The position numbers were made by a program, and so were the translations under genes. Under the pieces are notes generated by a model. That model saw only the letters and a program-made list of their open reading frames with translations, was not told the origin of the DNA and ran no database searches. From positions 1 through 6,291 of the forward strand of contig CAMWGS010000122.1 in assembly GCA_947173865.1 (NCBI GenBank): 6,291 nt of DNA, written 5' to 3'. Source of the stretch: an uncultured Ruminococcus sp. (GTDB taxonomy: Bacteria; Bacillota; Clostridia; Oscillospirales; Ruminococcaceae). This document shows, piece by piece, positions 1 through 6,253 of the stretch (position 1 is its first letter; every line of letters begins with the position of its first letter).

Positions 1-42
1 CTCTGTGTTTTCGTCATCAATGTATGTTCTTTCAATTGCCAT
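1..42 (-). CDS. 5' end of an unidentified gene, cut by the window edge
   Basis: Only the first 14 codons are present, reading MAIERTYIDDENTE. The ATG overlaps the end of the 71-aa gene upstream: its stop TGA lies inside ATGGCAATTGA, an 11-nt overlap that suggests translational coupling. A GGAGG sits 12 nt upstream of the ATG, inside the end of the preceding gene, which is a rather long spacing. The frame stays open to the window edge. It continues the small co-directional, possibly phage-derived operon. The product cannot be named from 14 residues. Confidence 0.6.
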   Translation of the reverse strand, partial: MAIERTYIDDENTE

Positions 43-247
43 AAATCAGGTCATCCTCCTCTTCTTCTTTTCTGAAAATCATCGATACAACGTCCGCAAA
101 AAGTGCCGGAAATGAAAAAGATACCGTACATGGTACAAAATTTTTTTCGATGTATTCTTTTTCAGGCATCTGTATTTCAAAATCCATATCATCTGATTGA
201 CTGAAGTCGAATATCAGACTGTTGTCTATATTGAAATCAAAATCCAT
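32..247 (-). CDS. Small acidic protein of the left (phage-like) operon
   Basis: This 71-residue protein starts MDFDFNIDNSLIFDFSQSDD. The N-terminal third is rich in Asp, Phe and Ile (MDFDF, FDFSQSDDMDFEIQMP). A middle stretch is hydrophobic (residues about 39-58), and an acidic patch, KEEEEDD, sits near the C-terminus. The start is well supported: GGAGG lies 7 nt upstream, and the stop of the preceding gene is 2 nt before the ATG, typical of coupled translation. I have the impression that such DFDF/DFEIQM-type N-termini occur in short proteins between virion genes of clostridial prophages, but this is memory, not a search. The hydrophobic stretch contains charged or polar positions and is probably not a membrane helix. 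It carries no enzymatic motif. Function unknown. Confidence 0.6.
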   Translation of the reverse strand: MDFDFNIDNSLIFDFSQSDDMDFEIQMPEKEYIEKNFVPCTVSFSFPALFADVVSMIFRKEEEEDDLIYGN

Positions 248-249
248 TT

Positions 250-576
250 TCAGCCCTCCGTCAGTGAGCGGACGTGCATAAGTCCCGAAAGTTTCACATA
301 TTTAAGACCAATTTTGTCCGTCATTATGAAAGAAATTCGATATGTTCCTGCTGTCAGATTTTTTGTATCCTCACTCCACAGATGCACGCTGAAACAGTTT
401 CCGTCATTTCCACAATCTTTGACAATCACATTTTCTTCCGGCGGTTTCACCATTGAAATCACCATTTTCATTTTGCAATCGTCAAGTTTTTCTCTGTTTA
501 CTTCAATCACAAAAATAGGCAGTGTATCACCCGTAAAGAACGTCATTTCGGGTATTTCTTTATATAACTTTTTCAT
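250..576 (-). CDS. Putative beta-sandwich, phage-structural-like protein
   Basis: This 108-residue protein has alternating hydrophobic and polar strands: MTFFTGDTLPIFVIEV, KMKMVISMV, CFSVHLWS, GTYRISFIMT and KYVKLSGLMHV. The pattern of an N-terminal GDTLPIF strand and a later AGTYR turn followed by strands is typical of Ig-like or baseplate/receptor-binding-type domains in Firmicute phage structural genes. That is a fold-level impression only. The start is supported by GGAGG with 6-nt spacing (583-587). The stop is coupled to the next gene, 2 nt from its ATG. An in-frame TGA 2 nt before its own ATG repeats the same arrangement and looks like the end of a lost upstream gene. No promoter is visible, consistent with being an internal gene of a longer operon. 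It could also be an unrelated small accessory protein. Confidence 0.6.
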   Translation of the reverse strand: MKKLYKEIPEMTFFTGDTLPIFVIEVNREKLDDCKMKMVISMVKPPEENVIVKDCGNDGNCFSVHLWSEDTKNLTAGTYRISFIMTDKIGLKYVKLSGLMHVRSLTEG

Positions 577-578
577 TC

Positions 579-602
579 TCAGCCTCCGTTCTCAATCGCC
601 TG
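579..602 (-). pseudogene. Possible 3' remnant of a lost upstream gene
   Basis: Reading towards the 108-aa gene, a frame ends ...QAIENGG-stop with TGA at 579-581, 2 nt before the next ATG. This copies the coupling seen at the next junction (...SLTEG-stop, then 2 nt, then ATG). The frame stays open only to about 635, where a stop occurs, and it has no start of its own. I infer that the last codons of a preceding operon gene were kept while its body was replaced by the plus-strand gene. The true right edge is uncertain (about 590-610), and chance cannot be excluded for so short a frame. Confidence 0.25.
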
Positions 603-607
603 ACGTT

Positions 608-1237
608 GTGAGATACAGGCAGGAAATTGAAAAGCTTATGCTTGATGCGGAAGAAGCTGTATTACAGTATCAAACGATGGATGAAATCCGTGAAGCTGAC
701 AGAATTCTGAGATTTATTGTTGGCATTTGCTCCGAGAGTGAGGAATTTATTGAACTGAAAGATAAACTTCTTAAATTTGATCTGTGGAGCAGATGCATGA
801 TGAAAGAAACATATACGCAAATTGGATTGATGAATGCCATGTATACAGAATATACAGCCGAACAAAAAGACTTACTTGCAAAAATATGTCAGTATCAGCT
901 GAATAAGGGTATTTACTGGGAATATGATATACGCTATAAAGACAAATATGTCAGACATGACTTTCTGAGTGCATTAAGCAGAGATGAATCATGCAGCAAA
1001 CTGCTTCAAAAAAGTAAAACGGTTATGCATATGATTGTTAATATTTTTTCTGAATATATAAAAAATCCTCCTAACCCAGAAAAAGTACAGTCTTACAGTC
1101 ATGAAGTGAATTTATGTTTTCAGGACAGAACAGACTACAGGATGTATTTCACATTTGCTATCGACCATAAGCAAAAAATCATTATCATTACCAGCTGTAC
1201 CTTTGATGATGATATTCAGAAGATACTTAATCAGTGA
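608..1237 (+). CDS. Unrecognised plus-strand protein, probably 5'-truncated
   Basis: I do not recognise this protein of about 209 residues. The N-terminal half is helical and charged (RYRQEIEKLMLDAEEAV, then AEQKDLLAKICQYQLNKG). A central part carries YVRHDFLSALSRDESCSKLL. The C-terminus looks like beta strands, DYRMYFTFAIDHKQKIIIITS; this faintly resembles the last strands of RelE-type toxins, too weak to assign. The start is doubtful. GTG at 608 is used because coding-like sequence begins there, but no Shine-Dalgarno precedes it. ATG at 638 is the first methionine, with only a distant AGGAA. The frame runs open upstream to about 197, but that stretch is antisense to two better-supported genes. 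No promoter is visible. It is the only plus-strand gene and converges on the SF3 helicase gene across a terminator. Likely the surviving 3' part of a longer gene. Confidence 0.5.
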   Translation: MRYRQEIEKLMLDAEEAVLQYQTMDEIREADRILRFIVGICSESEEFIELKDKLLKFDLWSRCMMKETYTQIGLMNAMYTEYTAEQKDLLAKICQYQLNKGIYWEYDIRYKDKYVRHDFLSALSRDESCSKLLQKSKTVMHMIVNIFSEYIKNPPNPEKVQSYSHEVNLCFQDRTDYRMYFTFAIDHKQKIIIITSCTFDDDIQKILNQ

Positions 1238-1255
1238 AAAACTAAATAAAAATCA

Positions 1256-1290
1256 GTCCTTGAGAGTTCACACCTCAGGGACATTTTGTT
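1256..1290 (+). terminator. Intrinsic terminator between convergent genes
   Basis: A 9-bp stem pairs GTCCTTGAG (1256-1264) with CTCAGGGAC (1274-1282) around a 9-nt loop. On the plus-strand RNA all nine positions pair, one as U-G. ATTTTGTT follows at once. It lies 18 nt after the plus-strand stop. On the minus strand the stem has one C-A mismatch but is followed by TGATTTTTATTT, so it may also serve the helicase gene, whose stop is at 1305-1307. Confidence 0.75.
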
Positions 1291-1304
1291 ATATTCAGCA
1301 GAAA

Positions 1305-2861
1305 TTACATTTCATCCAGAAGAGGAGAAGGCTTTTTGTATACCAGACCGCTATAACAGCTTTGCGGATTACTGTGATTATTTTTGCGCATTCTTTGCCA
1401 TTCGATATAGGGTATCGTTTTAAGTGTTTTTGAAAAAGCATCATAACTGGAAAAACGGTGCATTCCCTCATGCTCCGCAGAATACGCCTGATAATGCTCA
1501 AACATATCATCGGTAAATTCATACATACCCGGATCGGTGGTGATATAGTATTGATCTTTGAGAAACATATCAACAGAATCCTCAGCACTGAATGAAACAG
1601 GCTTTGGCGGAACATAGCTGTTATACCATGAATCGGTACCGCTGAACTCATAATTGTTTGCTCTGAGGAGGAGAAACGCTTTGACAAGCTTATTGACTAT
1701 TGCCGGCTTTTCCACTTCCAGACTATTCATCAGTGTTTCAAAAGGCACAACATCATCGGTAAGTCTATATTGGAAAGGAATAACGAGCTTGCGGTTGTCC
1801 ATAGCTGCATCAGGAATCTCAGGAACGACATCAAAGTTGGAGCAGAGAATAACATGTACTCTGCTGCGGAACATGACAAGTCCATTTTCACGCTTGAATT
1901 CCGCACCCATGATATCAAAGCCAGATGCACTTTTTAAGAATGCCGTAGCTTTTGTATTCAGCGGAGCGGCGTCCATATCCATACACGCACAAACTGATTT
2001 TCCATAAACCATGCTTGCGGCGAAACGCTGGTCAAAATCATTTGGCTGCATAATCGCAACAGACTGGTCATTCAGCAGACTTAGGAGCAGGCTCAGAAGA
2101 AAGCTTTTGCCCGAATTTGTAATACCAAGAAAACAGATGTACTTTTTCACTGCATCATTGATCAGACATACTCCCAGAGCCTCAAGAATACGATCAGCAA
2201 GAATGTTGTCTCCTTGTGTATATGTATGGATAATGCTGTCAAAAACAGGACATGAATCTGCATCGGGATTCCAGTCCACAACTATCATATTAGTTATAAA
2301 ACGTCCTGGAAGAAAAGGTTCCAGAAGATTGGTGGAAAGGTTCAGAATGCCGTTATTCATCACAATATAACTGCTGATATCCAAAGGGTAATCAAGCTCG
2401 GGAGCTAACTGCTTGACATTATCATAAACTTGTGCAGGAGTATAGCAATCGCATCTGAAATTTGACCAAACCAGTCCAGCATTTTCACAAAGTTCACGGA
2501 TTTTCACAAGTAATACGTCCTTTGAGGGACATTGCTCATAAATCTTACCATTGTAGAAGTAAAGCCAGCGGTCATGACGAACGATAATTTTTATTTCCTG
2601 CGTAAGGATAAATGCAATTAGCTCCACTACCTTCAATTTAAAATCATCATTGTGGTACATCCTGACATTATATTTATATTTTTCAACAGCCATAAAGAAA
2701 AGATACGCCGTTTCAGGAGTTACGCTGTTGTTGGTAATGTATGTATTGGGAAATTTACTGCAGTCCTCCAGCGTTGCCATAACTTGCGGCTGCTGAATCT
2801 GATTACCGATATAATCAGAAAAGAGCTGCTTATCAGTGTTTGAGGGATAATGAATATTCAT
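1305..2861 (-). CDS. D5/P4-type superfamily 3 helicase (replication or DNA-processing ATPase)
   Basis: A 518-residue AAA+ helicase of the poxvirus D5 / phage P4 alpha C-terminal class; such proteins form hexameric rings that unwind DNA, often at an element's own origin. Residues about 60-210 resemble the D5_N region preceding the motor, with the family-like NNGILNLSTNLL near 169-180. Walker A is GITNSGKS (246-253). Walker B is VCACMDMD (290-297). The B' region is FLKSASGFD..GAEFKRENG (308-327). Sensor 1 is CSN (340-342), and a likely arginine finger is R357 in DNRKLVIPF. A winged-helix-like tail follows, about 430-510. No archaeo-eukaryotic primase catalytic motif is visible, so it appears to be helicase only. 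The start at 2861 has AAGGAAG 6 nt upstream. A longer in-frame start at 2963 would translate straight through the promoter and is rejected. It has its own promoter, matching that of the upstream ATPase genes. Confidence 0.88.
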   Translation of the reverse strand: MNIHYPSNTDKQLFSDYIGNQIQQPQVMATLEDCSKFPNTYITNNSVTPETAYLFFMAVEKYKYNVRMYHNDDFKLKVVELIAFILTQEIKIIVRHDRWLYFYNGKIYEQCPSKDVLLVKIRELCENAGLVWSNFRCDCYTPAQVYDNVKQLAPELDYPLDISSYIVMNNGILNLSTNLLEPFLPGRFITNMIVVDWNPDADSCPVFDSIIHTYTQGDNILADRILEALGVCLINDAVKKYICFLGITNSGKSFLLSLLLSLLNDQSVAIMQPNDFDQRFAASMVYGKSVCACMDMDAAPLNTKATAFLKSASGFDIMGAEFKRENGLVMFRSRVHVILCSNFDVVPEIPDAAMDNRKLVIPFQYRLTDDVVPFETLMNSLEVEKPAIVNKLVKAFLLLRANNYEFSGTDSWYNSYVPPKPVSFSAEDSVDMFLKDQYYITTDPGMYEFTDDMFEHYQAYSAEHEGMHRFSSYDAFSKTLKTIPYIEWQRMRKNNHSNPQSCYSGLVYKKPSPLLDEM

Positions 2862-2894
2862 TTTAATCTTCCTTTCAGAATGTTTTATACTCTT

Positions 2895-2939
2895 ATTATA
2901 TATCAATGAAAAATCGTAGTTCGGACGAAATCCCATTAA
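2895..2939 (-). promoter_or_regulatory. Promoter of the SF3 helicase gene with shared operator-like element
   Basis: Read on the minus strand, TATAAT (2895-2900) lies about 34 nt upstream of the ATG at 2861. No good -35 box exists at 16-18 bp (CGAACT or similar). Instead TTAATGGGATTTCGTCC (2923-2939) lies just upstream of the -35 position. A near-identical element sits at the same distance from TATAAT in front of the other transcript (6237-6253). A weak -35 together with a conserved adjacent element is what an activator-dependent or operator-controlled promoter would show. The controlling protein is not identified in this window. Confidence 0.7.
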
Positions 2940-2970
2940 AAATAAGAAAGATTTTGTTTTCATAGGAGTG

Positions 2971-3020
2971 TAGCAAGCTAACGCCCTCTCAGGCTAATTC
3001 CGAGAAGGCAATTTTTATTT
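2971..3020 (+). other. Hairpin in the intergenic gap, possible plus-strand terminator or structured RNA
   Basis: A small palindrome, TAGCAAGCTA (2971-2980), is followed by an 8-bp inverted repeat: GCCCTCTC (2983-2990) and GAGAAGGC (3002-3009) around an 11-nt loop. The stem pairs fully on the minus-strand RNA, with one U-G. On the plus strand it has one C-A mismatch but is followed by AATTTTTATTT, which looks like a terminator tail. No plus-strand gene or clear promoter feeds it. It may be the end of a small plus-strand RNA, a structure in the 3' untranslated part of the HerA-like transcript, or a DNA-level site such as an origin or transfer site. The sequence alone does not decide. Confidence 0.4.
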
Positions 3021-3075
3021 ATGAGGAAATCAAAACCTAATCTTCCATATAAAATCCGATGGTTCTTTTGTTAAC

Positions 3076-3108
3076 AACATGAAAATGGTATCTAACATGA
3101 TAATGTTA
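3076..3108. repeat. 18-bp-period direct repeat with embedded palindrome
   Basis: AACATGAAAATG (3076-3087) recurs as AACATGATAATG (3094-3105), identical at 11 of 12 positions and spaced 18 bp start to start. The second copy lies inside a perfect 6-bp palindrome, TAACAT-GATA-ATGTTA (3093-3108). Two helically phased copies upstream of a replication-type helicase promoter could bind a regulator or an initiator (iteron-like). Two copies are few, and AT-rich DNA produces such repeats by chance. The rest of the 2940-3172 gap holds only the hairpin at 2971-3020 and no supported gene. Confidence 0.4.
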
Positions 3109-3172
3109 AGTCTATCAAAGAGAAGAAATTTATTCCGACTTCCTTGTCAGTAAGCGATTATTTTTTGGAATA

Positions 3173-5098
3173 TCAGTCATATTCGGGAATGACAAAGTTT
3201 CTGTATGTTCTGCCATGAATGATTCCGGGCATTATTCTGCCAGCCCGATTATTCCAGAAACTACCCTTGATATAGCACTCCCCGGTATCAAGAGCAACAA
3301 GTGCATTGGGAGATATATCAAGCTGCTTTGCTGCGGACGATGCGGCTTTTCCGTCAAGCCGGAAGAATACCTTCATGTCGGCATTTTCCATAACCATTGT
3401 TGTTTCAGTCGATGTACATGGCAGATACTGTGCAGCGAAGTTCAGCCCGATATGGTACTTTCTGCCCTCTGTGAGAATCTTCGCAATCGGTCCTTTTGGA
3501 CTGAGATTCTGATACTTTATTTCATCAATAAAAATACTCAGATGCTTGTCCGGATGTGTTCTCTGATAGCAGAATAATGACATGAGAAGCATATCTATCA
3601 GTCCCGAACCTCCGCTTGCTGAAACTGCATGAGTAGAGATAATGATGATATCATTGCTCTTGTCAATGAATTCTCCCCAGTTCTTTTCGCTACGTTCAAA
3701 ATTCATGAAGCATGAAAGAGTATCCATAAGCTGTTCAGCGAGATTGTATGGAATATCCTCACTTGTAAGCAGCTCATAAAGCCTGGCCATATCAATGTTG
3801 TTTTCGCTGACCATACAGTTTATTGCCCTATACACAGTAGCTTTCTGCTTTACACCCATATTTGAGTTGTGAGATTCGATGATAGACTGAATTTCTCTGA
3901 TTTTTGATTCCTTATTCTGGGAATAATCCAATTTCAGTATGTCAACAGGCAGTCCTTTTTCTTCGATTTTGTGAAAAATGATATGGTTTTTGATATATTT
4001 TCTGACTTTCTGCACAGCTGCTTCGTCACTGTCAGCTGAAAGATTTTCAAGAACAGATTCCTTAGTAAAGGAATCACTTGTATCTAAGATTATAATAGGG
4101 TGGTGTAATTTTTGCAGAGAACACATTCTTTCTGTCAAGCAATGGGTTTTGCCGCTTCCGCTCTGCCCGATTGCAAAGAAATGCATATTGGTGGCTTTTT
4201 CAAAATCAAACTGCTGATACGCTGTCTGACCGATTCTATTTATCATTATAGGAATAAACTCCCGGCTGACTATATCAGAAGTGAACCACTCAGAATATTG
4301 ATTTTCACGAATAAGTCGTTCAACGTCAAGGTCAAGTATCCCCTCACTGTGTAAAGCAATAAATGTCGGTCTTATACTTTTACCGTTTGTGTACACCGTA
4401 AGCAGATAGCGTTTTTTCTTGGTGGAATGCAAATGTCCTCCCGATTCAAGACTTTTCAGAATACGGCATACGCTGTCCGTTGTTCTCATGTGTGGAATTA
4501 TTATTTCATTGATAATCTGTTCCTCCATTACCAGCAAATTTCCTTTAATGATAAGCTGATGTGCGTTCGGGACGTAGTTCATCTTCTTGCTGTGTATTAG
4601 GATTTTCAGCTCGTTTTCCCGTATAGCCTGATTCAGTGCCTTAATAAACTGTTCAGCTATTGCATCAGCAGAACTGCCAGTAATCTGATTTGAATTCATC
4701 AATGTGTCTGATATGAATGCTTCCATACTGCATAAAGAATCCTCTTTCACATGAATTGATTCATTGTGATACATCAGATAAAAAAGAATCGATGAAATAA
4801 TACTGAAACTCGTTTTTGTTTCAATGTTATCAAATGATATTTCCGTGCCGTTCATGTTTCTTTCTATATCCTCCGTAATGAATTTCTTAAAAGCGGCATA
4901 ATTATTGCAGATGGCATCTGTGATATAGTTTACTACGGAGTCCAACGCCCTGCACATTTCAATCTCTTCTGCCTTTGTCATTGATATGGCAAAATCGTCG
5001 GGAAGCGTAAGGCAGATTGCCATCTCAGTCGGCAGCATATATTGTGCGTGAGAGGAAAAAAATCGCAAGATTATGTGGCTGGCACTCATTGCTGTCAT
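3173..5098 (-). CDS. HerA/FtsK-type ATPase (DNA translocase), probably the C-terminal part of a longer fusion
   Basis: This 641-residue frame carries an intact RecA-fold motor of the HerA/FtsK/VirB4 class, enzymes that pump or process DNA as hexamers. Walker A is GQSGSGKT (311-318). Walker B is SIFIDE (521-526). A HerA-like EGRKYHIGLNFAAQYL lies at 544-559. An FFRLDGKAASSAAKQL segment (578-593) and the closing GECYIKG (606-612) also match HerA/VirB4-like proteins. Residues about 200-250 (CRILKSLESGGHLHS, then YLLTVYTNGK) resemble the winged-helix tail that normally follows primase-helicase domains. No transmembrane helices are evident. The ATG at 5098 has no Shine-Dalgarno, and the frame overlaps the previous gene by 74 nt. 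The first ~20 residues, up to the T7 run, are probably not the real N-terminus. I infer translation as one protein with the preceding frame. Coupling factor, element partitioning and HerA-type defence are all possible roles. Confidence 0.8.
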   Translation of the reverse strand: MTAMSASHIILRFFSSHAQYMLPTEMAICLTLPDDFAISMTKAEEIEMCRALDSVVNYITDAICNNYAAFKKFITEDIERNMNGTEISFDNIETKTSFSIISSILFYLMYHNESIHVKEDSLCSMEAFISDTLMNSNQITGSSADAIAEQFIKALNQAIRENELKILIHSKKMNYVPNAHQLIIKGNLLVMEEQIINEIIIPHMRTTDSVCRILKSLESGGHLHSTKKKRYLLTVYTNGKSIRPTFIALHSEGILDLDVERLIRENQYSEWFTSDIVSREFIPIMINRIGQTAYQQFDFEKATNMHFFAIGQSGSGKTHCLTERMCSLQKLHHPIIILDTSDSFTKESVLENLSADSDEAAVQKVRKYIKNHIIFHKIEEKGLPVDILKLDYSQNKESKIREIQSIIESHNSNMGVKQKATVYRAINCMVSENNIDMARLYELLTSEDIPYNLAEQLMDTLSCFMNFERSEKNWGEFIDKSNDIIIISTHAVSASGGSGLIDMLLMSLFCYQRTHPDKHLSIFIDEIKYQNLSPKGPIAKILTEGRKYHIGLNFAAQYLPCTSTETTMVMENADMKVFFRLDGKAASSAAKQLDISPNALVALDTGECYIKGSFWNNRAGRIMPGIIHGRTYRNFVIPEYD

Positions 5099-6152
5099 TC
5101 GTTATGAGGATATATTGGAGCATATCTGTTCTTCTTGCATCATTGTCAATAATACTACAATCGCTTATGACAACAGTTTCATCCTTGGAATGAAGCAGAG
5201 CTTTTCTGATATCGCTCTTGCTTGAATCGAATGAAAGAGGATTGCTTCCTCTGTTGAATATCTGCAAATAGTAAGAAGCAAGACGGACTGCTGCTGCGTT
5301 CGGAGCTGAAATAACAAGATTCTGCTCCATTGGATAGTGTATCTCTTTGAGAAATGATGAGAGAACTCCGCAGACGGCATACATGAAAAGAAACCGTTTT
5401 TCATTGGTGTTCAGATATTTTTCAGTGATGCTTTTCAGCTCTCCATGGGACGGAATTCCTTTTGAAATGACCTTTTTCATGTAATGAACGGAGCATTCTT
5501 TCAAAAGTTCCATTTCAAATAATCCGTTGTTGCAGTGAAACACTGCTCGTTCTTTATTTTTATGGAAAAAGAAAACGAATCCCGGATATTCGGGAAAAAA
5601 TACAGAATCAGGCTTCTGAAAATTATTGATGCAATGAGCAAGATAGTCATTTGCCAGCTCCTTGCTTCTGCACACATAGATAAAGCCTTCAAACAGCGTC
5701 AGGAGATGCTTGCCTGCCAGCTTGTCAAGTGGGACAACAGTATGATGATACTCTCCGCCTGAATCCCTGTAGAATACATATTTAAATTTCCTGCGGCTTC
5801 TGTTTTTTTCAGCGGTACATTCATATACGCTGTTGATTTTGATAATGCCGATTTGCTTTTCCCTGCCGTTATCCAAACAATATCCGCAGCCGGTAACAGG
5901 ATTTTCTGCAAATAATCTGGGCATTTCATTGTGCTTCTGTTTCAGCTTTGCTATCTGCATGATCTGGAATTGATTCTGCAACATGAGCTGCTGCACCATA
6001 TTCAGTGCATTTACGGCGATCTGATTGGACTGTGTGGCTTTGTTCATTTCGTTAGCAATAAACGGATAGATCATTGTAAGGACATTGCCTGCAAGCTGCT
6101 CTGTTGGCTGAAGATTCATATTGACCAGTCCCTGATTTACAGCTGTAAGCAT
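5025..6152 (-). CDS. Degenerate helicase/primase-like ATPase domain, probable N-terminal part of the HerA-like fusion
   Basis: A 375-residue frame counted from ATG 6152. Residues about 42-75 form a Gln/Asn/Met-rich helix, possibly a coiled coil. A GCGYC motif (88-92) follows, then beta-rich sequence (RKFKYVFYRDSGGEYHHTVVPL, 121-142). Residues about 250-375 have the layout of a DUF927-like or phage helicase motor: FLFMYAVCGVLSSFL, then NLVISAPNAAAVRL where a Walker A should be, then ETVVISDCSI where a Walker B should be. The GK[ST] lysine and acidic DE pair are missing, so it is probably non-catalytic and structural or DNA-binding. The domain assignment is by layout and could be wrong. The frame ends abruptly after the T7 run at 5056-5062. 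The start is uncertain: the good Shine-Dalgarno at 6184-6189 better fits an in-frame ATT at 6176, which would add eight residues. Confidence 0.72.
   Translation of the reverse strand: MLTAVNQGLVNMNLQPTEQLAGNVLTMIYPFIANEMNKATQSNQIAVNALNMVQQLMLQNQFQIMQIAKLKQKHNEMPRLFAENPVTGCGYCLDNGREKQIGIIKINSVYECTAEKNRSRRKFKYVFYRDSGGEYHHTVVPLDKLAGKHLLTLFEGFIYVCRSKELANDYLAHCINNFQKPDSVFFPEYPGFVFFFHKNKERAVFHCNNGLFEMELLKECSVHYMKKVISKGIPSHGELKSITEKYLNTNEKRFLFMYAVCGVLSSFLKEIHYPMEQNLVISAPNAAAVRLASYYLQIFNRGSNPLSFDSSKSDIRKALLHSKDETVVISDCSIIDNDARRTDMLQYILITNDSNECQPHNLAIFFLSRTIYAAD
5056..5062 (-). other. T7 homopolymer: candidate frameshift or slippage site joining two frames
   Basis: On the minus strand the run GCGATTTTTTTCC has seven T residues inside the 74-nt overlap of the two ATPase frames. 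With six T the first frame continues directly into the second, reading NLAIFSSHAQYMLPTEMAICL, and gives about 992 residues from ATG 6152. The downstream frame has no ribosome binding site of its own. Transcriptional slippage on the T run, +1 ribosomal frameshifting, a real inactivating indel, or a homopolymer sequencing error would each explain this. Confidence 0.65.
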
Positions 6153-6183
6153 CTGTTCGTTCGTGTCGTTATAAATATGTATT

Positions 6184-6189
6184 CCTCCT
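6184..6189 (-). promoter_or_regulatory. Ribosome binding site pointing to an ATT start at 6176
   Basis: AGGAGG is a perfect Shine-Dalgarno. Seven nt downstream lies ATT (6174-6176), in frame with the 375-residue ORF, giving (M)YNDTNEQ before its first ATG. That ATG at 6152 is 31 nt from the AGGAGG and has no closer site. ATT is a rare but known bacterial start codon. Alternatively it is a mutated ATG or a sequence error. Confidence 0.6.
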
Positions 6190-6208
6190 GTGATTAAATT
6201 TTAATTTT

Positions 6209-6253
6209 ATTATATCATTCAGAAGAATTTAGTTCAGGACGAAACGCCATTAA
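6209..6253 (-). promoter_or_regulatory. Promoter of the ATPase transcript with shared operator-like element
   Basis: Read on the minus strand, TATAAT (6209-6214) lies 19 nt upstream of AGGAGG. The -35 position holds only CTGAAC or similar. TTAATGGCGTTTCGTCC (6237-6253) matches the helicase-gene element at 15 of 17 positions, and TTTCGTCC is exactly 22 bp from TATAAT in both. AT-rich sequence further upstream (6251-6287) could act as an UP element. Confidence 0.7.

Noticed and set aside
197..607. Open plus-strand frame upstream of the orphan gene, extending it to 346 residues
   Set aside because: It runs antisense to the 108-aa and part of the 71-aa gene, both of which have good GGAGG sites and coupled stops. 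The translated sequence looks unlike a protein, being rich in Ser, Phe and Ile without pattern.
1654..2370. Plus-strand frames of 117 and 119 residues inside the helicase gene
   Set aside because: They are antisense shadows of strongly supported SF3 helicase coding sequence, Arg/Ser/Leu-rich with no family likeness.
2862..2963. 34-residue N-terminal extension of the SF3 helicase starting at 2963
   Set aside because: It would translate through the TATAAT promoter and the conserved element, with no ribosome binding site at 2963, whereas ATG 2861 has AAGGAAG at good spacing.
2960..3020. Possible riboswitch or CRISPR-like repeat in the hairpin region
   Set aside because: No known riboswitch core motif is recognisable, and there is no repeat-spacer periodicity, only a single hairpin unit.
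6201..6253. Short leader ORF MAFRPELNSSE upstream of the ATPase transcript
   Set aside because: It has no ribosome binding site, and its second half covers the TATAAT promoter, so it would lie upstream of the transcript start. Kept only as an alternative reading of the conserved element.
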